Shown here in pieces: positions 24,001-35,600 of a DNA stretch of 55,930 bases. This stretch comes from Intoshia linei. Taxonomy: Eukaryota; Orthonectida; Rhopaluridae. The stretch lies in assembly GCA_001642005.1 (NCBI GenBank), contig LWCA01000097.1, positions 1 through 55,930 on the forward strand. Reading direction: 5' to 3'. Within the stretch, counting starts at the first letter, position 1; every line of letters starts with the position of its first letter. The position numbers and the translations under genes are program-made. The notes beneath the pieces are model-generated. The model did not search any database, was not told the DNA's origin, and saw only the letters and a program-made list of their open reading frames with translations.

Positions 24001-27000
24001 ATGAAAAACGTACAATATAAATTTTTGAAAAATTTTATAAATATACCTGCTACCACCAAGCCGACATTGAATCCAATGAACATGTTGAAATTAAAATTGA
24101 AGAGGTCAGTGTTAAATTTATTCAAAATGGCTTGCAATTTTTGAGAAAATTCTAATAATGAAATTAAATGCGCATTCTTTTTTAAAGAAGTGGACCTAAT
24201 TTTTTTATTTAAAACACTTGCAGCCATAAAATATGATCCGATGGTTTTATTTTTTTCAATTTCATTATATTTTGGATTCTTTAAAAGTATTTCAAAGTCT
24301 GCAAATATTTGATTTGGAACCTAAATAATTTAATACAAACTCAAAATTTATTTAAATTTTAATCTTTATAATATGTTTAATGTATTTCTATCTATAATAA
24401 TTTATATTTTTTTCTAGTTTTCATTCTACTAAATTTTTCAACAAAAGGCTGCTCCTGCACCAGCCTAGATCTGCTACTGGACCTTTACCAAGTTATATTT
24501 GCGGGTCATTACTGGTCCGTGAAAATTTTTGACCGGTCCGCAAAATAATTTAAAAAAATTTCTTACTAACTATATTTCAATTTCTACGTTTTTTATCAAA
24601 TTTTTTTTAATGTTGCCTAGTAATTTTGCTTTAGTGGTCCGCGATAAATTTTATTATTTATTAACGGTTCACCGTGAAAAAAGTGTGGTAACCCCTGCAG
24701 TAGTGGATTATATTTTTATAACTTACCTGTATTAATTACATGTTATTAATAATCATGAATTATATGTTAAATAACATTATTATTATAACGTGCAATAAAA
24801 CCAATTTGGGTTTCGTTTCATTTTTATAATCAATCTAGGTTTAGACTACTCAGGATAGTTTAATTACCATTGATGTATATATAAATTACTAATGTACGAT
24901 ATATTGAAATATTTATATACATTTTATTTAATATTTATCCCTATACTTAGACTTTAAAACATATTTTATCGAATTAAAGTACATAAAACGATTAAGAACA
25001 ATAAAACCATCGGTATATTATATTTTATATATATAGCCGGTCTAGCGATAGTGAATGACCTATAACACAATAGGTAGATCGTTCAATATAATAATATTGA
25101 CCAAAATGTGTATCAATTGATTCTGTCAAATAGGAAAATTTTTTATATTAAATTTTACAATGAGCAGTATTAACCTATGTAAATAGTGTTATCATGATAC
25201 AAGTTTCAATGTATTACCAGAATTTTTACATTTCTAACCGTCTATTATTTTTATAAATACATTCCGACCCCGATTTGGGTACACTTTATTATAAAGTTCC
25301 AAAACTGAGGATAATCATAAAATGTAATTTTTTATTAAATTATTTTATTATTTATTTAATTAATATAAATTCGATATTTTTATTATTTTTTAAGAGTATC
25401 AATGTTGATTAACAGGTAAAACGGAAAAATCTATTAACGTAAACGAATTTAAAAGCTTTATTTAAAAATATTTAAATAACGAATGTTATCTTAGAAGAAT
25501 GCTTCTTAACCTTTTTTAGTTCAGGGCGCATCTGATTAGATAAATAAAAATTTGTGCGCACCACTAACTGATTTATTTAGTAACCAACAATATTATCACA
25601 ATTTCAAATTTATTTTTGGGCAATTTTGTTTCATGTTTGTTTTCATCAGGAATGCATAGATTTCTGGGTGATATTTTGTATCTATATCAACTGTAATAAG
25701 CTGTATCAGAATATTTTTTATTTTTTTAATTGTAGGACGGCTAATTATTTCACATTTTTTGTTTTAATAAAATATTTCGAAAAAAAATATATGAAAATTA
25801 AATGCTTTTTTCGACCGTGAATTCGTCACTTATTAAACTTATTATTGAAAAAACTGTAATTGAAATATGGTCTTTATAAAATTCTAAGATTGTTAGTTAT
25901 TTCAATAAAGTGGTACACACAAACAAAATCGCGTAGCATTTTATATAAGTTAGGATTCTCAAAAGAAATGCATTATAACTACGCCAATGTTGACTAAAAA
26001 GTAATAAGCGTACATGGTAATGTTTGGAAAATTAAACTCTATCGAATCTGCGTAAAAATAATGCGATTAGAATTTAAAAACATGACTTAATTATTAAAAT
26101 ATATAATTATTTGCGTAAATTTAAATTATATAATTATATTTAAATTAATTTTAATTAAAGTGTTAATTTATCAGAACATAGAGGTGAAGCACCGTTTTGT
26201 GGTTATAATTTAAAATTTATTAATACCATAAATGTATAACGTAAATAATATGTTCAATTCGTAACGCCGTAACATTTTATGCGTATTTTAACCGAATTTA
26301 TAGTCTAATTACAAGAATAGATTTTTTTGAATTTCAGAATATATGTTAACTACGTGCGTATCTCACTATTCAATTTATTAGACAACTTCAATTAATTAAA
26401 TATTCACAAGAATCATCATAAAAACAGATTTTTAAATGTTATCACATTTTTTGCGCGTAACGGCGTAACGTTTTGTAACTGTAAATGTAAGTTTTAATAT
26501 TTACTTTTATGTAAAATAGTGCAAATAACCATGTTGCATGCTATCATACGCGCATTTTAAGTCTATCTATGAGTATGAGTCTTGATATTATTTCCTGTAG
26601 GTCACTTAAATTGAAATATTTACATTTTATTTGCTAGAGAATGGCTTAATACATTTGTACACAAGTACTTTGACTATTAAGTAAATTGACTCATTTTTTT
26701 TGAGATTGCCAGCCTTATTATACAACGACAGTAATTTTGTTGTTTTACTAATTTTATTATTTATTATATTTCAATTTTAAATATTTAGTTAAGAACGACA
26801 AAATTAACAATGGAATCAATTATAAATATTTGTTATAATGGTATGATTTTAAGCATTATTGAACCATGTTCAAATTAATTTGGTTAGAGTTTTAACTAAT
26901 TCAATGCATAACTTTAAAAATTTCACAACCTGCTAATAGGACGTTATTATATATACAAAATATTATACATATATGACATTTATATCAAATTATTATTGTA

Positions 27001-30000
27001 TTGTATTGTAACCTGTGTCCAAAAACACGTTTTTTAGGTAAACAAAATATATAAAAACATGTAATATTTTTAGTGCGATCGTTTTTTGAGTGTTGTTCAG
27101 TGTAATCACAGTAATATTATTATAAATTTAAATTAATATTAAATATTAACCAATTTATTTTTTTTGGATAAATGCTTAAATTCAAAAAAGGCGTACACGT
27201 GCAAAATGGGTCTTTTTAATAAAAAAAGACACCCTACTAGTACATATGTATAATTTACATGATAAAATCCAACTGATCTTTGACTGATCTAGTTGGTTTT
27301 GTCGCAAATAAAAAATCATTTACTGTTGTTACATAAACCTTTGAAAATGAAAATTCTTATCTAAAATCAATAATTGTAAATATATAATTTAGATTATGAA
27401 TTATTAAATACGCACCACAACTATAAACATCGCAGGAATGCAATTTCATCACGCTCCAAGTTAAATATGAATAATCCATTGGACGTCAGAAACGAAGAAA
27501 TATATTTTCAAAAAGTACCTCTTAATTTCATTACTTTGCATTTTAAACAAAAATATATTGAACGCTTGTAATAATTTTTATATCATGCGACATGAATATG
27601 TACTTTTATTAATAAATACAAATAATTATTCAAACCAAGTAAAATTAAATATATTATACTTTTTAGATATGTAAAATATTTTGCAAAAAATTTATTTCGT
27701 ATAAATGAAATGAAAATTCTTAACAATGAATTTTGTGACAATAAAATAAATGAACCAATTCACCAAGATTTATTAAAGAAAGAATCATCCAACATGACAA
27801 TGAAAACGAATGCAATCTATAAATTATATAAAATTTTCTTGCCCAAGTTTAATGAAAACACATTTAAAGATGATATACCCAAAATGAAAAGAAAGCTATC
27901 CATCAATTGGGCACCTTTATCTAATATTATTGAACACGCAATTATTTTCTTTGTCATTCTCTTGATAATGTTTTGTTACATTTTGAATTTCGAATATACA
28001 AAATTGCACAACGTGACCATTATATTGTTTATATTTCAAATATTATGCATTATAATATGCTTTATATCTAGTATTTATGAATTTTATTATGGAAAAATGA
28101 ATTTATATAAAACTAAAGTATTCAACATTTTTTTTGGATTATGGGGATACAATACTGTTAGTTTAATAATAATAATGTTCCCTGTTTTGACATTAATGTA
28201 TGGTTATAATTGCAGTAATATGATTGTTAATAATTCAGAAACATTGTATATTCTACTAATTGTTGTTACCGTTGTATTGTTTATACATTTCAATATTGTG
28301 ACTTTTTGGACAAAAATTCTCGCAATGATAGTTGTTATATTTTTAATTATTTATTTCATGTCTTTTGATGTTTGTAAATCTGTCATAGAGGAGAATAAAA
28401 ATAATAATAGTACGATACCAATCTTGCAGATAAAAAATGTTACCATGTTGGATTATCAAAATATTACCATTCAAAATTTTTCTATTAAAGCTATAATTCC
28501 AATATTAATTTATTCAGACATGTATGAAATATTAAAGAAACCGATTGAAAAATACAGAATAATGACAAAAGACCAATTTTTCCACTACCCTATACTTTAT
28601 TTTGGTAAAATCAACAAACATAATAAGTATATTAAAATTCAATTAATTGTTCAATTCACGTCTTTATTGATCATTGTGATATATATAAACATTCAATGCG
28701 AAAAATTATTCAGACAGTCTTTCTACCGATCACTTTTGACGTTAGAACATCAACATGATATCCAGAAAAGACGTAAATATTCTCGAATTTTATTAAACAA
28801 AATTATACCTGAATACGTTATAAAGGAATTTGCAACAAAAAAATCATATAGCAAAGATATTGGTACAATATAATTTTTCATTAGCGGATGACAATTTAAA
28901 ATAATGACAACTTAGAGGCTTTATGTTTATGTTTAATTTTTGAATTGGATACTCGTGCATATTAAATTTTCTTTAAAAAATTTTTATAAATAAAAAAATT
29001 TAACTAGACTATTTTATTTTTTGATCAATTTGAATAATTGGACTGCAATCATTTAATAACAAACCTTCCAAGTACAGTCAGTTTTTTTTATAAAATATTT
29101 ATTTCAACAATTTTTAGTAAAATCAAAAAAGTGGAAAGGGTAAAGTCAAATAAGACATAAAAAAATAAATTTTTTTATGATTTTATTGATTTCTGTTTTT
29201 CTATTAATTTTTTAAGGGTGTCTACTTAAATCCAACCATTTTTACTAACAATCAAAATTTACTAACCCTTTAGAGAAAATTCCTTTTGTATCTAAGCTTA
29301 AGGGAAAAATCAAGTTTTACCAAGTGTTTTTATTGGTCATCCTCTCTTTATAAGTATTTTAAACGGCAAATCAATTACTTCTAATCTTTTTTTTTTACGA
29401 AGTACATCGAAAACGTGGTAGAATTTTTTTTCTAAGAAAATTTTTTGCAGTTGCACCTAATAAATGTTTCCCTTAAAAGTTTGTAAAAGTGGATTTTTAG
29501 TAAAAATAATTGGGTTTAAGTAAAAATGGTTGGATTAAAGTAAAAATGGTTGAGTTTAAGAATATTGTCATTTTTTAATATTAATGCAATTTGCAACTTG
29601 TAAGTTTATGATACGAGTAGATTCATTTGCTGTGATCTTGAAAATATAATCATAATTTATATCGATCACCAATTGTGTTCATTTTATAGTATGATTACAC
29701 AATCGAAACGATATAAATTTAACGGAATTTTTGTAATTTAGAAAAATACTAATTCTATTAATGAAATTTTTCACAGTAACCCGGAATTAGACTAGTTTTA
29801 TACTGAAATGACTATTTAATATTCATTATACAGATAATGTTGGAATAATATTTGCGTCAATATTAAACTATGATGATTTATACGAAGAATGTTTTGAAAA
29901 AGGAGAATATTTACTGCAAGTTTTATTTTTTTTATAATGTTTTCAATGTTTAGGTTCTTAATAATATTTTTGAAGATTTTGAAAATTTGTTGGATAAACC

Positions 30001-32092
30001 ACAATTTGTAATTTTATCATTTTACAATTGAAACAATAATTGGTTTAAATCGGTGGTTCCAGATTTAAATAGTGTACGGACCCCATTTCAATATATTTAT
30101 TTTTTGGGCGACAAAGGATTCATGAAATATAAAACATTTATGAAAAAATTAAAGGTTCTTTCTTATAAAATTTAATAAAGTCGTATTTTTCAAAAAAATA
30201 TTGGAAAAATAGGCTAAAGATTGGTAAAATTGCATTTTTTATTTTGTGGTTTGATTAAGATTTGATTTTTCAAAAAAATATTGGTAAAAGTCCATTTTTG
30301 CTTGATACTTTAAAATGGTATTTTTTATTAAATATTATTAAATTTTATTAATGGTGGGATAAAAGTCGGATTTTTGAAATAATAATGTAACCGTGGTTTA
30401 GGCTTTGGGGTAAATTCCTAACATCTTACAACTCTGTAATAAGTATTAAAAATTATCATATAAAAAATAAACAAAAATTGATCAAAATTATTTAATATTT
30501 CATTTGAATCTCTGGACCCTAGGCATAGTTTTCAAGGGGTCGACGAAACCACAATAGGGAACCACTGGTTTACATTTTTTGTGAATTTTAGAAATATATA
30601 GAAAAAGTAAAAACTATTGGTTCATGTTTTATGGCAGCCAGTGGATTAAATAAAAACGAATTACCATCAAATAATGATATTGAACATTTATGTACTTTAA
30701 TGGATTTTGCATTCGAAATCAAAAAACTAACAGATAAATTCAACTTGGAACTATTTAATTTTCAATTCAAAATAAAAATTGGCTATAATGTTGGAAATGT
30801 TGTTGCAGGAGTCATTGGAACCAAAAAATTACATTATGATATTTGGGGTGATGCAGTAAATTTAGCTAGTAGAATGTATACATCGGCTCAAAATAATCAG
30901 ATACAAGTTTTTGTTTTTTTAAATTTTTAGTTTATAAATTATAATTACAGGAACCTTCCATTATTAGGGTTAAATGATTATTTAATTGTGCCTCTAAATG
31001 TTAAATTTAAAAGTTTATTATGTTAACCGAAGCCAAAAATTCATCCAAAATGGTTCATTTAAAATTTTTTTAAAGTTGAGCAGAGTTGTCAGATGTTGGG
31101 ATTTTATACCAAACCTAGACGACCGCTAAATTATTATTTTAAAATCCTAATTTTTTTCCACCATTAAAATTTAATAATATTTAATAAAAAATACTATTTC
31201 AAACCTTTTATGTAAAAACCCCCTTCTTACAATTATACAAAAAATCTTGTGAGAAAAACCTTTTAATCCAACCCAAAATAAAAAATCCAATTTTAGCAAC
31301 CCTTAAGCGTTAATTTAATGTAAAATCTCTTTTCCTACGTTTTTTCGAAAACTTCGATTTTACCAAACCTATTTACGTTTTTAAATTTTTCTTTATGAGA
31401 AGAAACTGTTAATCTAACTACAAAATATAATCTCAAAATTTTAGCAACCATGAAGTATAATTTTTTTTTGTGAGTATTAATTCTACATATTAAAAATTTG
31501 TAAAACTCGCAAGCTTCATTGTATTCAGTTTACATATTACAAATTAATAATTTAATTTTTGGCCTTAGATTATCTTCAAAAATTTTAAAAATGAATAAAA
31601 AAGTTTTCCTTAAAAACCCTATTAAATTTTGGACCCAAAATTATCTCCAAAATTTTTAAAAATTTGATAAAAAATTTTCCCTTAAAGAAACCCCAAAAAG
31701 TTTATGAAAAAATTAATAATATCAAAATTAAAAACCATTTTTTCTTAATTCGTTATAATGAAATTGAAAAATTTCAATAAAATAGTGAATTTCCATAATT
31801 TTTACAATGGTGGAGTCACAATTTTACAAAAAATCATTCACTACTAAAAAAATTCATTATTGAAAGTTTTTATTATTGACGAATCTGACTGTATTTCATT
31901 TCGATGTTTCAATAAAAGGTCAAAATGAAATAACCCTACTCTAAATTAAATTATTACATTTATTTTTAACTTTAGGTCCCTGAAAAAGTAGCTATTCAAT
32001 TGTCAAGTGAATATTATTTTGAAAATAAAAGATTCGTTAATATTAAAGGAAAAGGTGATATGTTGGTATTTAATGCGGTATCAAAAATATAA
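21008..32092 (+). CDS. Membrane adenylyl cyclase A, ADCY9-like (1168 aa, 9 exons)
   Basis: Makes cAMP from ATP at a membrane. Exons are 21008-22448, 22794-22883, 22926-23090, 23416-23458, 27667-28862, 29834-29919, 29954-30007, 30592-30906 and 31976-32092: 3507 nt, every join in phase. The start is the ATG at 21008; the open frame upstream only begins at a TTG. Layout is six membrane helices, C1 catalytic domain, six helices, C2 domain. C1 has [10 protein letters not shown] (Asp412) and IGDCYY (Asp456), the two metal-binding Asp. C2 has [15 protein letters not shown] (Lys1032) and [14 protein letters not shown] (Asp1108, Asn1115, Arg1119), the ATP-recognition and transition-state residues, so both halves look active. 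Adenine-specific Lys/Asp mark it as an adenylyl, not guanylyl, cyclase. The C1 motif block and MAASGLN are closest to ADCY9 as I know it. Intron 4 is 4.2 kb and holds a captured cyclase fragment; intron 2 is only 42 bp. Confidence 0.9.
23843..24480. mobile_element. Possible gene-capturing TIR element
   Basis: The left end CCAGTGGCGGATCTAG is matched inverted at the right end (CTAGATCTGCTACTGG, two mismatches in 16). Between them lies a copy of cyclase B exon sequence, with about 70 bp and 145 bp of unrelated DNA on the two sides. CAGTGGCGGATC-type ends are common on invertebrate DNA transposons. No clean target duplication is seen (GCCTTTCC and ACCTTTAC flank it, 6 of 8 alike). The unit sits in intron 4 of cyclase A. 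Confidence 0.45.
23915..24336 (-). pseudogene. Partial copy of cyclase B catalytic exons 8-9
   Basis: Collinear with 32817-33240, including the short intron between the exons and its splice sites, at roughly 90% identity by eye. So it is a DNA-level copy, not a retrocopy. It starts inside exon 9 just after NLSSR and ends beyond the exon 8 acceptor; it lacks the membrane domains, C1 and the C-terminus. The frame of the exon 8 part is still open ([16 protein letters not shown] is intact) but there are changes at conserved places (MAASVLN instead of MAASGLN). It cannot make a cyclase alone. It is antisense to its host gene. Confidence 0.8.
24500..25600. other. Cyclase A intron 4, middle part
   Basis: 24485-24705 has GGTCCG-type motifs and a right end GGTAACCCCTGCAG that look like a degraded hAT-type element. 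The rest is A+T-rich DNA without gene signals. Confidence 0.4.
25610..25965 (+). repeat. Family F repeat copy in cyclase A intron 4
   Basis: It shares CAACTGTAATAAGCTGTATCAG, GACCGTGAATTCGTCACTTATT and the conserved tail ending TTTTATATAAGTTAGGAT with the 5755-6557 copy; the middle is deleted. The ORF at 25626-25820 is only this repeat read in frame. Confidence 0.65.
25966..26240 (+). repeat. Repeat family G, copy 1
   Basis: It matches 48930-49220 in inverted orientation. Shared landmarks are GCATTATAACTACGCCAATG, GACTAAAAAGTAATA and CATAGAGGTGAAGC. It starts directly at the end of the family F tail. It is noncoding. 26241-27660 holds nothing I can name. Confidence 0.6.
29224..29560. repeat. 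Inverted-repeat element in cyclase A intron 5
   Basis: CTTAAATCCAACCATTTTTACT at the left is matched inverted at the right (GTAAAAATGGTTGGATTAAA). The right side repeats a 20-bp unit (AGTAAAAATGGTTGGATTAA) about twice in tandem. It looks like a MITE remnant with no ORF. Confidence 0.5.
30051..30567. mobile_element. hAT-like non-autonomous element in cyclase A intron 7
   Basis: It begins CGGTGGTTCCAG and ends GGGAACCACTG, inverted copies. The flanking 8-mers are GTTTAAAT (30043-30050) and GTTTACAT (30568-30575). It nearly fills the intron between exons 7 and 8. A truncated relative with the same interior (TGTACGGACCC and ATGAAATAT blocks) lies at 42964-43310. Confidence 0.7.
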
Positions 32093-32673
32093 ATTTATAA
32101 ATAAATTACTTTTGTATATCATTTGAAGCGTATGTTTAACTAACACATTATAAACTATATCACTATCGATATGATGATAATTACTTTCAATATTAAAATG
32201 GGTAAATGCAATGTGATAATGGGGTTTTATTCGAAAAACCTTATTAAATAAAAACAAACCTGGTGACAACTAATTAAAATTATAGCCAATATTATATGGC
32301 CAAATTTTCTATTTATTGCACGTCAGTATTGAGTCATTTCTAAAAATACCTTTTTTCTAACTTTTTTAAAACGTTCCAAATTTTTTTTCTAATAATATAA
32401 TAAAAATAAAATTTCTCAATATAAACCAGAAAATGTATGGAATTGTGATGAAACTGAATTATACTATAAATGGGGATCTAACAAAACTCAATCCACTTCT
32501 GAAATCGTAATATTTGTGGTAAAAAAAAGGCAGGGATAACAGTTTTATTTTGTATATGACCGTAGAAAAGGCTGATCCACTTTTTATTGGAATATTGATA
32601 TATAATATCAATAACCTTACCGTAAAATACAATTTGACTGTCGAAAACTGAAAAGGATGAGTTATTAAAAAAA

Positions 32674-35600
32674 TTATTTATTTATAACAGTGTATGTTTT
32701 CATATTCCCTTTTCCTTTGACGGCAACAATACCCCTATATTCAAATTCGAAATGATCTTTTAACAATTTCGCAACTTCTTCTGTAACTTGAATAGTATTT
32801 GTTTGAGCTGTAGAATACATTCTACTTGACAAATTGACCGCATCTCCCCATATATCATAACTGAGTTTAGTATTTCCAATTACACCTAATTTGAAAAATA
32901 AATAATGAAAAACGTACAATATAAATTTTTGAAAAATTATATAAATATACCTGCTACCACAGAGCCGACATTGAATCCAATGGACATGTTGAAATTAAAA
33001 TTGAAGAGTTCAGTGTTAAATTTATTCAAAGTGGCTTGCAATTCTTGAGAAAATTCTAATAATGCAATTAAATGAGCATTCTTTTGTAAAGATGTAGACC
33101 TAATTTTTTTATTCAAACCACTTGCAGCCATAAAACATGATCCGATGGTTTTAATTTTTTCAATTTCATGATATTTTGGATTCTTTAAAAGTATTTCAAA
33201 GTCTGCAAATATTTGATTTAGAACCTAAATAATTTAATATAAAATAATAATATAACACGAATAAAAATTATTTTTACCTGTATATAATGTTTTCCTCCAT
33301 AAAATCCTTCCTCATAAAACTCACAAAAATTGGTTATATTTGCAAATATAACGCCGACATTAGATATACTTTCACTGTATTTTTTTTTTTTGCTCAACAC
33401 GGCCAGTACATATTCGGGTATTATATTATTCAAAAGCCAGTCCGATTCATTTTGAGCAATTTTTATTTTTTCATGATTTTCGATGGCATTAATTGTTCTA
33501 TAAAAGGTTTTTCTATATTCACATTCCATTACAAGTGAAACTATGAGTATAGTTATTATTAGAGCAATAAATGCTAAAGTGATATCAAGTAAAACGGTGA
33601 ATTTTGTGTAATCGTTCAATTGATTAGAATAAACAGAAAAAAGTATATTATATGTTTCACTTGCCAGTGAGTGACTTTTATCATTTATAAATTGATTTGT
33701 ATAATTTACTGATGTATTGGCAAGTAATAGTTTTAATTTATTTACAAATTGAAGGTAAAAATTGGAATTTGTACTGTTTTGTAAATTTAAATAGTCGTTT
33801 ATAACATTATAATCATATTGAATATAGCATGCATTCGTTGAATATAAAATAATCATTATTAATGACGCTACTAATGCAATACATATTTTAATATAATACA
33901 TGATTACAGTAAATGTGCATAATGATAAAAGACTTGTAGCGAAGATGCAAAAATATAATACATTGGATAAATTACCAAATAAATAACTGAAGGTAAAGCA
34001 CTGGTAATAACATACAGTGATGAAAAATGGGTTAATTATAGCAATTATTCCAATAATGTGATAAAAAGTCCAATTTGTACTTATTAATTTCGTAAATTGT
34101 AATACTTTCATGTTGGCGTAATGAGCATAGCTTCTATAAATAAGTAGTGAAGCACACATAATATTCACAATTTGAAAAAATGCAAATATTGCATAAAGCC
34201 AAATTGGCAGTCTAGAGAAATTAATAAAACATAATAATATAATGAATATGCTCGTAATATTAATAATGATATATTCGAATATCTGCATGATTAACGGAGA
34301 TTCCATAGTTTTAAAGTTATTTGAATATTGTTGAGTAGTATTTTCTTTTAGTAATGGTTTTCCATTCAAAACTTTTTTTTTATTTTTGGATTTACTTTGT
34401 CTAGGGGAAAATTTATCCTCAAAGTTGTTAAGATCGTGTTTTAATTTATTTAGAAGAATATTTCCAAATTTTTTTTTGTAAATTTTTTCAGTTTCGATAC
34501 TTTTAAATTTCAGTAAAATTTTGTTTATTGGAGGCATCTTGAAAAACATTGAAATTTTTTTTTCTTGAGTTAATTTCGATATTTTATTTGAACTGAGTTT
34601 ATCGTTTTTTTCATAGTTTTTGTATTTACAATTTTCAGAATCACTTGATTCGCTTGATTTATTGTAATCATCATAAAATGCGTCATTTATTTCATTTAAG
34701 TCCTTATCATAGCAATATAATTTCTCTAATAGATCAAGCATGTTCGTTTTTCCTGTTGTTGGTTGATCCTGGTTTTATATTTACAATTATTAAATATTTA
34801 TTATACTGTTTCGTCTTTTGAGATGGTCAAATTTCGATAGCTGCAAGATGGTGTAATCGTTTGTTTGTTTTTACGATTTACTATTAAATATGTTTTGATA
34901 GCTAAATATTTTAATAAATACTTTATATTATTTAATTATTTTTTTGTACAAATATAACATTATACAAATACCCGATTAATATCCTTTATTTGTTTAAAAT
35001 TGAATGTCTTTAAATTTAAAAAATGAACAGTCATAGAATTTATAAAATCCCATTTCTAATATCCCATTTCCAATGTTCACAGGGGATGTTGATTTCATGT
35101 TGATGTATTTTTTATTTTCTGAATTTGAGTCCTTCACGGTGAAAAACCCCATTTTCCCTTTTTTTTAAATAAAATCAGGCCAAAAAATTTTAATAAAACA
35201 TAAATTATGGGTCGAGTATTAAAATTATTAAAACATTTTCGTAAATTTTTAGCTCAGAAACGTACACCTTCATGGTTAAAAGCTAAATTACCCTTTGTAT
35301 TAAAAATGAAACATGTCCTAAAATTTTATATAACAAATTCTGGGATAGGTTTTAATATGATAAACATAAATGACAATATCATAAAAATGAATTTTGACGA
35401 TGAAAACCCCAAGATTACACTTTTTTTAAAAATTTAAAACAGGCCTAAAATTTTTAAAAAAATCACAGATGATCCAGTTATATTTAGTTAACATACAAAA
35501 AAATCTGAATCTAACAAAGTGACAAAGTTACTAAAAATTTGTGTTGGCAATAATTAATAATAACTATATTAAGAAAACTGACAATCCCAGAATTTTCAAA

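Noticed and set aside
27710-28873. A separate half-size membrane protein gene
   Set aside because: The block joins in exact phase to 23416-23458 upstream and 29834 downstream, completing one two-repeat cyclase.
33218-34741. A gene separate from the 39043-40317 cyclase half
   Set aside because: Exon 37934-37854 ends in phase 1 and the acceptor at 34752 continues that codon; the halves make one 1217-aa protein.
35207-35437. ORF of 76 codons in cyclase B intron 6
   Set aside because: It is the inverted family F repeat read in frame; related noncoding sequence occurs at 11340-11770.
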